Assembly: GCA_965199595.1 (NCBI GenBank)
Contig: OZ241182.1
Coordinates: 2,480,001 to 2,544,000 of the forward strand
Origin: JBBROS01 sp965199595
GTDB lineage: Bacteria > Pseudomonadota > Alphaproteobacteria > Acetobacterales > Acetobacteraceae
Reading direction: 5' to 3'
DNA: 64,000 bases
Positions 26,240 to 35,557 of the stretch are shown piece after piece. The position numbers were made by a program, and so were the translations under genes. Every line of letters begins with the position of its first letter. Position 1 is the stretch's first letter. Under the pieces are notes generated by a model that was not told the DNA's origin, ran no database searches, and saw only the letters and a program-made list of their open reading frames with translations.

Positions 26240-27550
26240 TCACCCGATATGGGCGAGGGCCGCGTCCAGTGAAAGCTCCTGCCGCTCACCGGTCGCGCGA
26301 CGCTTCAGCTCCACCGTGCCGGCGGCGGCCCCGCGCGGACCCACCACGATCTGCCAGGGGTGGCCCATCAGGTCGGCCTCGGCGAACTTCACCCCGGCCC
26401 GCTCCGCGCGGTCGTCATACAGTGCGTTGCCGGACAGGCGGCGATACGCCTCCTCGCAGATCGCATCCGTGCCGGCGTCGCCCTGCTTCAGGTTCAGGAT
26501 CGCGGCCTTGAACGGCGCCACGCCATCCGGCCAGATGATGCCGGCCTCGTCGTGATGCGCCTCGATCAGCGCACCCACCAGGCGGGAGACGCCGATGCCG
26601 TAGCTGCCCATGTTCGGGCTGATCGGCTTGCTGTCCGGCCCCGCGACCTGCAGCCCGACAAGCTCGCTGTACAGCGTGCCGAAGTTGAAGATCTGGCCCA
26701 CCTCGATACCGCGCCCCTCGCGCCGCCGCTCCATGGGCACGCGGGCCCAGGCGGCCTCGTCGTGCTTTTCGTCAGTCGCGGCATAGGGGGCGGTCACGGC
26801 CTTGAACATGGCCTCCAGCGAGGCCGGGTCGGTGTGGTCCACGTCGTCGGTGCCGATGCGGACGTCCTCCACCTGGGCGTCGTAGAACACCTGGCTCTCG
26901 CCGGTGGGTGCGAGGATGTGGAACTCGTGGCTGAGGTCGCCGCCGATCGGCCCGGTATCCGCCGCCATCGGCACGGCGCGCACGCCCAGGCGCTGGAAGG
27001 TGCGGAGATAGGACAGCATCATGGTGCGGTAGCTGCGCACCGCGGCCTCGTGGTCCAGGTCGAAGGAATAGCCGTCCTTCATCAGGAACTCGCGGCCGCG
27101 CATGACGCCGAAGCGGGGCCGGGTCTCGTCGCGGAACTTCCACTGGATATGATACAGGATCTGCGGCAGCTCCTTGTAGCTGCGCACGGATTGCCGCATC
27201 AGGTCCGCGATCAGCAGCTCGTTGGTGGGGCTGTAGATCAGGTCCCGTTCATGCCGGTCCTTCAGCCGCAGCATCTCCGGGCCATAGGCGTCGTAGCGCC
27301 CCGTGGTCTGCCACAGCTCGGCCGATTGCAGCGTCGGCATCAGCAGTTCCTGCGCCCCCACCCGATCCTGCTCCTCGCGCACGATCTGCGCGATGTTCTG
27401 CAGCACCCGCCAGCCCGCCGGCAGCCAGGCATAGATGCCGGCCGCCACCTGCCGCACCAGCCCGGCCCGCAGCATCAGCCGGTGCGAGACGATCTGCGCC
27501 TCCGACGGATTTTCCTTGATGGTGGGGATGAGCGAGCGGGATAGGCGCAT
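26240..27550 (-). CDS. proS: Prolyl-tRNA synthetase, short form without editing insert
   Basis: Charges tRNA-Pro with proline. The 436-residue protein has class II motifs 1-3 and a C-terminal anticodon-binding domain (about 340-425). E. coli ProRS has about 570 residues because of an INS editing domain between motifs 2 and 3; here that insert is missing. In the middle one reads WKFRDETRPRFGVMRGREF (motif 2 region). This is the alphaproteobacterial type that leaves Ala-tRNA-Pro clearing to a free-standing ProXp factor. Confidence 0.95.
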   Translation of the reverse strand: MRLSRSLIPTIKENPSEAQIVSHRLMLRAGLVRQVAAGIYAWLPAGWRVLQNIAQIVREEQDRVGAQELLMPTLQSAELWQTTGRYDAYGPEMLRLKDRHERDLIYSPTNELLIADLMRQSVRSYKELPQILYHIQWKFRDETRPRFGVMRGREFLMKDGYSFDLDHEAAVRSYRTMMLSYLRTFQRLGVRAVPMAADTGPIGGDLSHEFHILAPTGESQVFYDAQVEDVRIGTDDVDHTDPASLEAMFKAVTAPYAATDEKHDEAAWARVPMERRREGRGIEVGQIFNFGTLYSELVGLQVAGPDSKPISPNMGSYGIGVSRLVGALIEAHHDEAGIIWPDGVAPFKAAILNLKQGDAGTDAICEEAYRRLSGNALYDDRAERAGVKFAEADLMGHPWQIVVGPRGAAAGTVELKRRATGERQELSLDAALAHIG

Positions 27551-27947
27551 AGCAAGGTCCTGACGCGGTTCGGTGGCGGACCCTACAAGGCCCGGCGACC
27601 GCCCACCAGCCGCCTTCGCTCATCGCGGAGCAGCGCAATAATGGTGCAGCGCACCACCGAATTTCGTAAGAATGAGACCAAACTCGCGGGAAAGTACGTG
27701 ACAGCCCTACAACCGAACCGTTAGAAAAAATCAGGCCCGCGCGCCATGGCAGCGCAGCGGGCCTAGTTTAGGGAGGAAACGCCAGTCACACGGCAGAACG
27801 AGGAGAACTCCTTGCTCTGACCGTGATGATGATCCCCCGGACACCCCGGTGTCCAAGCAAATCGAACCCCGTCAGACGACTTTCTTGATGTGCCGAACCG
27901 ATTCGGCACCGCTGCTAGGCACTTATTAGCGCCTGCCTACGAATCCA
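27551..27947. other. Intergenic region with hairpins, no convincing gene
   Basis: About 400 bases, less GC-rich than the flanks, between proS and the DUF1467 gene (both minus). It holds a minus-strand terminator (27725-27764), an inverted repeat at 27839-27854 (arms GGACACC and GGTGTCC), a second at 27890-27909 (arms GTGCCGAA and TTCGGCAC, 4-base loop), and one plus-strand mini-frame of 27 codons at 27641-27724 with a distant GGAG. The region must also hold the proS promoter on the minus strand, but I see no good -35/-10 pair. A small RNA between 27947 and the terminator is possible. Confidence 0.5.
27725..27764 (-). terminator. Rho-independent terminator of the nuo-rnj transcript
   Basis: Stem AGGCCCGC / GCGGGCCT (27733-27740 with 27757-27764), a 16-base loop with further GCGC pairing, and on the minus strand a run of six T (27730-27725) right after it. 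Placed downstream of the DUF1467 gene, it would end the long minus-strand operon before proS. Confidence 0.75.
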
Positions 27948-28199
27948 TCAGCCCGAGACCGAGGGGACCCGGAAGCTCCACCAGTCGCTCGTGATGATCA
28001 GCATCCCGAGTCCCCAGAACACGATCGAGACCAGCGTGGTGGCGAGCAGCTTCCGCAGCATCAGCGGCCGGGCCGGCGCACCACGCCAGCCTGTCGCCGC
28101 ATCGGCCTCCGCCACCGGGCGGGTGCCGAACGGCAGCACGGCGAACAGCACGGTCCACCAGATCATCGTGAACAGAACGAAGCTGGTGAACCAGTGCAT
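27948..28199 (-). CDS. DUF1467 family small membrane protein
   Basis: An 83-residue inner-membrane protein with two hydrophobic helices (about 5-25 and 52-75) joined by a short polar loop with GTRPVAEADAATGWRGAPA, the pattern that marks DUF1467. The N-terminus MHWFTSFVLFTMIWW is typical. Function unknown. It is found after rnj in many alphaproteobacteria and starts 14 bases after the rnj stop here, so it is probably the last gene of the operon. Confidence 0.85.
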   Translation of the reverse strand: MHWFTSFVLFTMIWWTVLFAVLPFGTRPVAEADAATGWRGAPARPLMLRKLLATTLVSIVFWGLGMLIITSDWWSFRVPSVSG

Positions 28200-28213
28200 C
28201 CGCCGTGCTCCGC

Positions 28214-29860
28214 TCAGACCCGCAGCAGGTGGACGTCGACCATCGGCCGCTTCTGCAGCCGCCGGCCCAGGGCACGGCGCAGGGCCGCACGGGCCGCATC
28301 CGCCAGGGCCGCATCATCGCTGCGCAGCCCGGGTGGCAGACCGTTCAGCCCCTCGGCGAACGCCGCCGTCACGCGGATCTGCTCGGGGTCATCCGCCTCG
28401 AACAGACCCGGCGCGCTCACCTGCGGCTTGCCCACCAGGCGCCCCGCCTTGTCCATCACGGCACTGCCGAGCACGACTCCGTTGAACAGCATGCGCCGCC
28501 GGGCCGTCAGCACGCCGCCGTTCAGCGGCACCAGGCGGTTGCCATCGAGCGCCAGACGCCCGACCGGCGCGCTGTCGACGATCTCGGCCTTGCCGGGCGC
28601 CAGGTTCAGGATGTCGCCATCCTCCAGCAGGATCGGCGAGGCGCCGCCGGCCCGGGCCAGCTCGGCATGCGCCGCCATGTGCCGCCACTCGCCATGCACC
28701 GGCACGGAAAGCTGCGGCTTCACCAGCCGGTACAGCGTCCGCAACTCCGAGCGGGCCGGGTGGCCGGACACATGGGTCATCACGTCGTCATCCGTGATCA
28801 CCTTCACGCCCCGGCGCACCAGCGCGTCCTGCACGCCGATGATGCCGCGCTCGTTGCCCGGGATCATGCGGCTGCTGAAGATCACCGTGTCGCCCTCGCC
28901 CATCGCGATGTTCGGATGGGTATCGGCCGAAATGCGGGCCAGGGCACTGCGCGGCTCGCCCTGGCTGCCGGTGACGAGGATCAGCAGGTTGTCGTCCGGC
29001 ACGCTGCCGGCGTCCTCCTCGGCGACGAAGGGCGGCACGTCCTTGAGATAGCCGCACTCGCGCGCCGCCGCATCCAGGTTGCGCAGCGAGCGGCCAACCA
29101 GCGCCACCTGGCGCCCGGCCTTCTTGGCGGCCAGCGCCACCGTCTCCACCCGCGCCACGTTGCTGGCGAAGCAGGTGACGGCGATGCGGCCGGACAGGCT
29201 GCCGATCAACCGGTTCAGGCTCTCGCGAACCTCGAGCTCGGAACCCGAATGCCCGTCCGTCATGGCGTTGGTGCTGTCGCACACCATGGCCAGCACGCCC
29301 TCCTCGCCGAGCCGGGCAAAGGCGCCCTCATCGGTGGGCGGCCCGACCAGCGGGGTCTCGTCCAGCTTCCAGTCGCCGGTGTGCAGCACGGTGCCGAACG
29401 GCGTCCGCAGCACCAGCGCCTGCGCCTCCGGCACGGAATGCGCCACCGGCATGAACTCGCAGTCGAAGGCGCCCAGGGTGAAGCGGCCACCGGACGGGAT
29501 GGTGTGCAGCTTCACCTCGTTCAGCAGCCCGGCCTCGCCCAGCTTGCGCTTCAGCACCGCAACCGCAAACGGCGTCGCATAGACGGGGCAGCGCAGCTGC
29601 CGCCACAGATGCGCCACGGCGCCGATATGGTCCTCATGCGCGTGGGTGATGACCAGGCCCAGCAGCTTGTCGCGGCGCTCCGCGATATAGACGGGGTCCG
29701 GCATCATGATCTCGACTTCCGGGTTCTCGCTGCCCCCGAAGCCGATGCCGCAGTCAATCGCCAGCCACTTGCCCTCACATTGGTAGAGGTTGAGGTTCAT
29801 CCCGATCTCCCCCGTCCCGCCAAGGGGCAGGAAGGTCAGACCATCTCTCATGTCACTCAT
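28214..29860 (-). CDS. rnj: Ribonuclease J
   Basis: Metallo-beta-lactamase/beta-CASP nuclease, with 5'-to-3' exo and endo activity on RNA. The 548 residues show the zinc motif HAHEDH (73-78), later ligands in MPVAHSVPEA and the beta-CASP motifs (GSQGEPRSAL, PVHGEWRHM). Alphaproteobacteria carry one RNase J next to coaX. ATG 29860 directly follows the coaX stop (TAGATG). Confidence 0.95.
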   Translation of the reverse strand: MSDMRDGLTFLPLGGTGEIGMNLNLYQCEGKWLAIDCGIGFGGSENPEVEIMMPDPVYIAERRDKLLGLVITHAHEDHIGAVAHLWRQLRCPVYATPFAVAVLKRKLGEAGLLNEVKLHTIPSGGRFTLGAFDCEFMPVAHSVPEAQALVLRTPFGTVLHTGDWKLDETPLVGPPTDEGAFARLGEEGVLAMVCDSTNAMTDGHSGSELEVRESLNRLIGSLSGRIAVTCFASNVARVETVALAAKKAGRQVALVGRSLRNLDAAARECGYLKDVPPFVAEEDAGSVPDDNLLILVTGSQGEPRSALARISADTHPNIAMGEGDTVIFSSRMIPGNERGIIGVQDALVRRGVKVITDDDVMTHVSGHPARSELRTLYRLVKPQLSVPVHGEWRHMAAHAELARAGGASPILLEDGDILNLAPGKAEIVDSAPVGRLALDGNRLVPLNGGVLTARRRMLFNGVVLGSAVMDKAGRLVGKPQVSAPGLFEADDPEQIRVTAAFAEGLNGLPPGLRSDDAALADAARAALRRALGRRLQKRPMVDVHLLRV

Positions 29861-30670
29861 CTACTCGCCTTCGATAATCCGCGTTCTGTCGCGATTGAAT
29901 GTGGGTGCGGGGTTGCGATCGGCCAACAAGCGGAGCCCATCGAGCGTCAGATCCGGATCGATCACCTTGATGACCATGGTCCCTTCGGCCAGCAGCGGCG
30001 CGAGGCCACCCGTGGCCACGACATTGAGCGGGGCATCCCATTCCGCCTGGATCCGGGCGACCAGGCCCTCGATCAGGCCGACATAGCCCCAATAGATCCC
30101 GGACTGCATGGCTGGCACGGTGGAGCGGCCGATCACCGCCTGCGGCCGGCCGATGCCGATGCGCGGCAACCGGGCCGCTGCCTTGTGCAGCGCTTCCAGG
30201 GAGAGGTTGATGCCGGGCGCGATCACTCCACCCATATAGGCACCATCGGCGTTCACGACATCGAATGTCGTGGCGGTCCCGAAGTCGATGACCACCAGCG
30301 GGCCCGTGTAGGCATGGTGCGCGGCCAGCGAGTTCAGCAGCCGGTCGGCACCGACCTCGGCCGGGTTGTCCACCTTGATCTGGAAACCCCAGTCGAGGCT
30401 GGAGCGCGCGACGAGCGGTTCGGTGCTGAACCAGTCCCGGCACAGCCGGCGCAGATGATACAGCGCCGCCGGCACGACGGTGCCGATCACGGCCCGGTCG
30501 ATTTCCGCCGGCTTCAGGCCGGAATGACCCAGCAGCGTGAGCAGCCAGACCGCGTATTCGTCCGACGTGCGCTGCGGCTCGGTGGCGATGCGCCAGATGC
30601 CGCGCCATGCTGCGCCATCGTGCACCGCGAAGACGACGTTGGTATTCCCGGCATCGACGACGAGCAGCAC
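29861..30670 (-). CDS. coaX: Type III pantothenate kinase, GTG start
   Basis: Phosphorylates pantothenate, the first step of CoA synthesis; type III enzymes are not feedback-inhibited by CoA and need a monovalent cation. GTG 30670 gives 269 residues starting MLLVVDAGNTN, the phosphate-binding motif; GADRLLN and VIDFGTATTFD follow. GGAT seven bases before the GTG acts as ribosome-binding site, and the nuoN stop lies 5 bases upstream. No birA gene lies between nuoN and coaX, unlike many relatives. Confidence 0.94.
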   Translation of the reverse strand: MLLVVDAGNTNVVFAVHDGAAWRGIWRIATEPQRTSDEYAVWLLTLLGHSGLKPAEIDRAVIGTVVPAALYHLRRLCRDWFSTEPLVARSSLDWGFQIKVDNPAEVGADRLLNSLAAHHAYTGPLVVIDFGTATTFDVVNADGAYMGGVIAPGINLSLEALHKAAARLPRIGIGRPQAVIGRSTVPAMQSGIYWGYVGLIEGLVARIQAEWDAPLNVVATGGLAPLLAEGTMVIKVIDPDLTLDGLRLLADRNPAPTFNRDRTRIIEGE

Positions 30671-30674
30671 GATG

Positions 30675-32108
30675 CTATCCGAACAGGACCCGCGCCGCCG
30701 ACTGCGCTGCGGCCACCAGCGGCGCCGGGAAGACGAAGAACAGCGTGGTGACCAGCGCACCCACCCCGGCCACGAAGCCGAGCGAGGTGGAGCTGGTGTC
30801 GAAGGCGGGCTCCGCCGGGTCGAAGTACATGACCTTGATGACGCGCAGATAGTAGAAGGCGCCGACCACGCTGGTGAGCACGCCGATGACGGCGAGGGTC
30901 CAGTATCCGGCCTGGACCGCAGGCAGGAACACGTAGAGCTTGCCGAAGAACCCCGAGAACGGCGGGATGCCCGCCATGCTGAACATGAAGATCGCCATGG
31001 CCAGCGCCAGGCGCGGGTTGGTGCGCGCGAGCCCCGACAGATCGCTGATCTTCTCCAGCGCGAGCCCGCGGCGGCGCATGGCGATCAGCACGGCGAACAC
31101 CCCGGCGCTCATGAACACGTAGGTGACCATGTAGATCATCACGCCACGGATGCCATCCGCGGTACCGACGGCGAGGCCCACCAGCGCATAGCCCATGTGC
31201 CCGATGCTGGAATAGGCCATCAGCCGCTTGATGTTGGTCTGCCCGATCGCCGCGAGCGAGCCGAGCAGCATGGAGGCGATGGACACGAGCACGATCAGCC
31301 CGCTCCATTGGTGCAGCAGCTGCCCGAACGGCATCTCCAGCACGCGCAGCAGCAGGGCGATGGCGGCCACCTTCGGCGCCGTGCTCATGAAGGCCGTAAC
31401 CGGGGTCGGCGCACCCTCATACACATCCGGCGTCCACATGTGGAACGGCACCGCCGAGAGCTTGAACGCCAGCCCGGCCACGATGAACACCACGCCGACG
31501 ATCAACCCCGGAGACGCCGCCTCGGGCGCCGAAAGGATATGGGCCAGCTCACCGAACTGCATGGTGCCGGCGAAACCATAGGCCAGCGAGGTGCCATACA
31601 GGATCAGCCCGGACGCCAGCGCCCCCAGCACGAAGAACTTGAGGCCAGACTCCGAGGACCGAACATCGTCCCGGGCAAAGGCGCACAGCACATACAGCGC
31701 CAGGGACTGCAGCTCGAGCCCGAGATACAGCGTCATCAGGCTCGACGTGCTGCACATGATCATCATGCCGACGGTGGACAGCAGGATCAGCACCGGGAAC
31801 TCGAAGCGGCCGATCTTCTCCCGCTCGTTGTAGTGCATCGCCAGCACGGCACTCAGCCCCGCACCAGCCAGCACCAGCAGCTTCATGAACCGCGCGAACC
31901 CATCCACCACGAACAGCCCGCGATACGCCCCGCCAACCGGGGCCGAGGTCACCAGCATCCCCGTGACCACCAGCGCCGCCAGGGCGAGCATGGTGCAGAC
32001 GAAGGTGCTGTCCTCCTTGCGCAGCACGCCGAAGATCAGGATCGCCATGGCACTCAGCGCCAGCACGATCTCCGGCAGCGCCAGGGTCCAGTTCATCGGA
32101 TGGATCAT
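30675..32108 (-). CDS. nuoN: NADH-quinone oxidoreductase subunit N
   Basis: Antiporter-like membrane subunit of complex I that helps pump protons. The 477 residues form about 14 transmembrane helices; a key Lys/Glu network is seen in NIKRLMAYSSIGHMGY and MTLYLGLELQSL. ATG 32108 overlaps the nuoM stop as ATGA; the frame upstream is an artefact. The last nuo gene of the operon. Confidence 0.97.
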   Translation of the reverse strand: MIHPMNWTLALPEIVLALSAMAILIFGVLRKEDSTFVCTMLALAALVVTGMLVTSAPVGGAYRGLFVVDGFARFMKLLVLAGAGLSAVLAMHYNEREKIGRFEFPVLILLSTVGMMIMCSTSSLMTLYLGLELQSLALYVLCAFARDDVRSSESGLKFFVLGALASGLILYGTSLAYGFAGTMQFGELAHILSAPEAASPGLIVGVVFIVAGLAFKLSAVPFHMWTPDVYEGAPTPVTAFMSTAPKVAAIALLLRVLEMPFGQLLHQWSGLIVLVSIASMLLGSLAAIGQTNIKRLMAYSSIGHMGYALVGLAVGTADGIRGVMIYMVTYVFMSAGVFAVLIAMRRRGLALEKISDLSGLARTNPRLALAMAIFMFSMAGIPPFSGFFGKLYVFLPAVQAGYWTLAVIGVLTSVVGAFYYLRVIKVMYFDPAEPAFDTSSTSLGFVAGVGALVTTLFFVFPAPLVAAAQSAARVLFG

Positions 32109-33619
32109 TGCACGGCCGCCATTCTGGAAGCGGTCAGGGCCGCCGTATGCTGTTCGACCATCGCGTGCACGCTGGCGTCGAAGAACTGGGTGAAGCTGCT
32201 GGGATAGATGCCCATCCACAGGGTCAGCGCGATCAGCGGCACGAAGATCGCGATCTCCCGCGGGCTCAGGTCGAGGATGGACTTGAGGTCATCCCGCGTC
32301 AGCGCCCCGAACACCACCCGCCGGTAGAGATAGAGGGAATACACCGCCCCCAGGATCATGCCCATGGAACCAAGCAACGCCAGCCAGATGCTGACCTTGA
32401 ACGCCCCCACCAGCACCAGGAACTCACCCACGAACCCGGCGGTGCCCGGCAGGCCGATGCTCGCCATGGTGAACAGCATGAAAAACAACGCATAGGCCGG
32501 CATTCGCGCCGCAAGGCCGCCATACCGGGCGATCTCCCGCGTGTGCATCCGGTCATAGATCACGCCGACGCACAGGAACAACGCCGCCGAGACCACGCCA
32601 TGCGACAGCATCTGGAACAAGGCGCCCTGGATGCCCTGCGCATTGAAGGTGAAGATGCCGATCACCACCACGCCCATGTGCGCCACGGACGAATAGGCGA
32701 TCAGCTTCTTCATGTCCGCCTGCGCCAGCGCCACCAGCGACGTGTAGATGACGGCGATCACCCCCAGCGAAAACATCATGGGCGCAAAATAGGCCGAGGC
32801 CTCCGGCAGCATCGGCAGCGAGAACCGCAGGAAGCCGTAGGCTCCCATCTTTAGCAGCACGCCCGCCAGGATAACGGAACCGGCGGTCGGCGCCTCCACA
32901 TGCGCATCCGGCAACCAGGTGTGCACCGGCCACATCGGCACCTTCACCGCGAAGGAGGCGAAGAAGGCCAGGAACAGCCAGAACTGCATCCGCGCCGGAA
33001 AGTGCGACGTCATCAGCACGGCGAGGTCGGTCGTCCCGGCACTGTACCAGATCGCCAGCAGCGCCAGCAGCATCAGGATCGACCCGGCCAGCGTGTAGAG
33101 GAAGAACTTGAAGCTGGCATAGACCCGGCGGGTGCCGCCCCACACCCCGATGATCAGGAACATCGGGATCAGCACGCCCTCGAAGAACATGTAGAAGATC
33201 ACGAAATCCTGGGCGGAGAACATCCCCACCATCATGGTCTCCAGCACCAGGAACGCGATCATGTACTCGCGCACGCGCGTCGTGATCGCCTCCCAGCTCG
33301 CCAGGATGCAGATCGGCGTCAGCGCGGTGGCCAGCAGCACGAACAGCACGGATATGCCATCCACACCCATGCGATAGCCCACGCCGAACTCCGGCAGCCA
33401 GGAGAGGCTCTCGCGGAACTGGAAGCCGGGTTCGCTGGTGTCGAAGTGGGCCCAGAGCAGAAGGGAGACCACGAACACCACAAGGCTGGTCCATAGCGCC
33501 ATCCAGCGGGCGTTGCTGGCGACGATGGCGTCCTCGCCGCGGATACACATGATGAAGACGGCGCCCACCAGCGGCAACCAGGTGAGCAGCGAGAGGATCG
33601 GGAAGCCAGCGGCGTTCAT
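32105..33619 (-). CDS. nuoM: NADH-quinone oxidoreductase subunit M
   Basis: Second antiporter-like proton-pumping subunit of complex I, 504 residues from ATG 33619 with about 14 helices. Signature stretches: FYMFFEGVLIPMF with the conserved Glu, PVHTWLPDAHVEAPT, and MKKLIAYSSVAHMG. A longer frame upstream overlaps nuoL and reads as low-complexity basic sequence, so it was discarded. Confidence 0.97.
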   Translation of the reverse strand: MNAAGFPILSLLTWLPLVGAVFIMCIRGEDAIVASNARWMALWTSLVVFVVSLLLWAHFDTSEPGFQFRESLSWLPEFGVGYRMGVDGISVLFVLLATALTPICILASWEAITTRVREYMIAFLVLETMMVGMFSAQDFVIFYMFFEGVLIPMFLIIGVWGGTRRVYASFKFFLYTLAGSILMLLALLAIWYSAGTTDLAVLMTSHFPARMQFWLFLAFFASFAVKVPMWPVHTWLPDAHVEAPTAGSVILAGVLLKMGAYGFLRFSLPMLPEASAYFAPMMFSLGVIAVIYTSLVALAQADMKKLIAYSSVAHMGVVVIGIFTFNAQGIQGALFQMLSHGVVSAALFLCVGVIYDRMHTREIARYGGLAARMPAYALFFMLFTMASIGLPGTAGFVGEFLVLVGAFKVSIWLALLGSMGMILGAVYSLYLYRRVVFGALTRDDLKSILDLSPREIAIFVPLIALTLWMGIYPSSFTQFFDASVHAMVEQHTAALTASRMAAVQ

Positions 33620-33624
33620 CAAGG

Positions 33625-35553
33625 TCACCGGAACACGAGGAAGACGCTGACCAGGACGACGAGGCCGATCAACATGGTGAAGGCGTAGATGGCGATCGAC
33701 CCGGTCTGCATTCGCACGGCCTGGCGGCTGCCATCGACCGTCAACGCCGCGAGGCCGTTCGGCACCCCGTCGATGATGGTGGCGTCGCCCACCTGCCAGA
33801 GCGTGCGCGCCAGCCAAAGCGCCGGGCGGACGAAGATCCGGTCATACAGCTCGTCGAAATACCACTTGTTCAGCACGAAATCGTAAACCCGGGGCATCGC
33901 CGCGGCCATGCGGGCCGGCAGGCCCGGCACTGCCACATACATCACATAAGCCAGCGCGATCCCGAGCAGACCAACGATGGTCGGCAGCAGCGAGATCAGT
34001 CCGGGCACATGATGCATGTTCTCCATCACATGGTTGTCCGGGCGGTTGAAGATCGCGCCGTCCCAGAACTCGGTCCAGTAGTGGCCGATGAAGTCACCCT
34101 CGAACACGATGCCGGTCAGCACCGCTCCGGTCGCCAGCAGCACCAGCGGCAGCAGCATGACGAACGGGCTCTCATGCACGTGTTCCATGGTGTGCTGCGA
34201 GGCGCGGGGCTTGCCGTGAAACGTCAGGATGATGAGGCGCCAGGAGTAGAACGCCGTCAGGAAGGCCGCGACGGTGCCGCACCAGAAACCATACTGGCCG
34301 AGCCCGCTGTGCCGGGCCCAGGCGGCTTCGAGGATCGCGTCCTTGGAGTAGTATCCCGCGAAGATCGGGATACCGGCCAGCGCCAGGCTGCCGATCCAGA
34401 ACACGGCGTAGGTCACCGGGATCTTGCGCCAGATGCCGCCCATGCGCCGGATGTCCTGCTCGTCGGACATCGCATGGATCACCGACCCGGCACCCAGGAA
34501 CAACAGCGCCTTGAAGAACGCATGCGTAAATAGATGGAACACCGAGGCCTGATAGGCCCCCACCCCGGCCGCCACGAACATGTAGCCGAGCTGCGAACAG
34601 GTGGAGTAGGCGATGATTCGCTTGATGTCGTTCTGCACGCACCCGATGGTCGCGGCAAACAGGCAGGTGGTGGCGCCGATGAAGGTGACGAAGCCCAGCG
34701 CATAGGGCGCGTATTCCAGAAGCGGCGACATGCGCGCCATCAGGAACACGCCCGCCGTCACCATCGTTGCCGCATGGATCAGGGCCGAAACCGGGGTTGG
34801 CCCCTCCATCGCGTCTGGCAGCCACACATGCAGGCCGATCTGCGCCGACTTGCCCATGGCGCCGAGGAACAGCAGCACGCCGATCACCTCATAGGCGCGG
34901 AAGGTGCTGCCGAACACGTGATAGGTGTCGTTCACATGGGCCGGAATGGCCGCAAAGATCTCCGGGAACTCGACGCTGCCGAACAGCGCGAACACCAGCG
35001 CGATGCCGGTCGCGAAGAACAGGTCACCCACGCGGTTCACAACGAAGGCCTTGATCGCCGCCCTGCAGGCGCTGGGCCGGTCATACCAGTAGCCGATCAG
35101 CAGGTAGCTCGCGAGGCCCACGCCCTCCCAGCCGAAGAACAGCTGCACCAGGTTGTTGGCGGTGACCAGCATCAGCATGGCGAAGGTGAACAGGCTGAGA
35201 TAGCTGAAGAACCGCGGGATGGTCGCGTCGTGGCTCATGTAGCCGACGCTGTAGATATGGATCAGCGTGGCGATGAACGTCACCATCGCCACCATCATGG
35301 CGCTCAGCGTGTCGTAGCGTAGCGCCCACTCCACGCCGAAGCCCTCGACGTCCATCCAGGTGCCGAGCGAGTACACGCCGGGTTCGGCCTGGCCGTCGAG
35401 GAACGGCATGAAGCTGGCGACCCCGCAGCAGGCGGCGACCACCATGCACAGGATGGTCACGGCCTGGCTGGCCTTGTCCCCGATCTGGCGGCCGAACAGG
35501 CCCGCGATCAACGAGCCCAGCAGCGGCGCAAAGACCGCAACGGCATAAAGCAT
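33625..35553 (-). CDS. nuoL: NADH-quinone oxidoreductase subunit L
   Basis: The distal antiporter-like subunit of complex I, 642 residues and about 16 helices, with a long lateral helix near the C-terminus. Seen: FFGWEGVGLASYLLIG, LHVWLPDAMEGPTPVSALIHAATMVTAG split over the channel region, and NDIKRIIAYSTCSQLGYM. Start ATG 35553 lies 4 bases after the nuoK stop. Confidence 0.97.
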   Translation of the reverse strand: MLYAVAVFAPLLGSLIAGLFGRQIGDKASQAVTILCMVVAACCGVASFMPFLDGQAEPGVYSLGTWMDVEGFGVEWALRYDTLSAMMVAMVTFIATLIHIYSVGYMSHDATIPRFFSYLSLFTFAMLMLVTANNLVQLFFGWEGVGLASYLLIGYWYDRPSACRAAIKAFVVNRVGDLFFATGIALVFALFGSVEFPEIFAAIPAHVNDTYHVFGSTFRAYEVIGVLLFLGAMGKSAQIGLHVWLPDAMEGPTPVSALIHAATMVTAGVFLMARMSPLLEYAPYALGFVTFIGATTCLFAATIGCVQNDIKRIIAYSTCSQLGYMFVAAGVGAYQASVFHLFTHAFFKALLFLGAGSVIHAMSDEQDIRRMGGIWRKIPVTYAVFWIGSLALAGIPIFAGYYSKDAILEAAWARHSGLGQYGFWCGTVAAFLTAFYSWRLIILTFHGKPRASQHTMEHVHESPFVMLLPLVLLATGAVLTGIVFEGDFIGHYWTEFWDGAIFNRPDNHVMENMHHVPGLISLLPTIVGLLGIALAYVMYVAVPGLPARMAAAMPRVYDFVLNKWYFDELYDRIFVRPALWLARTLWQVGDATIIDGVPNGLAALTVDGSRQAVRMQTGSIAIYAFTMLIGLVVLVSVFLVFR

Positions 35554-35557
35554 CCGC

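Noticed and set aside
28205..30751. Plus-strand open frame of 848 codons antisense to rnj and coaX
   Set aside because: Low-complexity mirror sequence; both minus-strand genes are intact with catalytic motifs.
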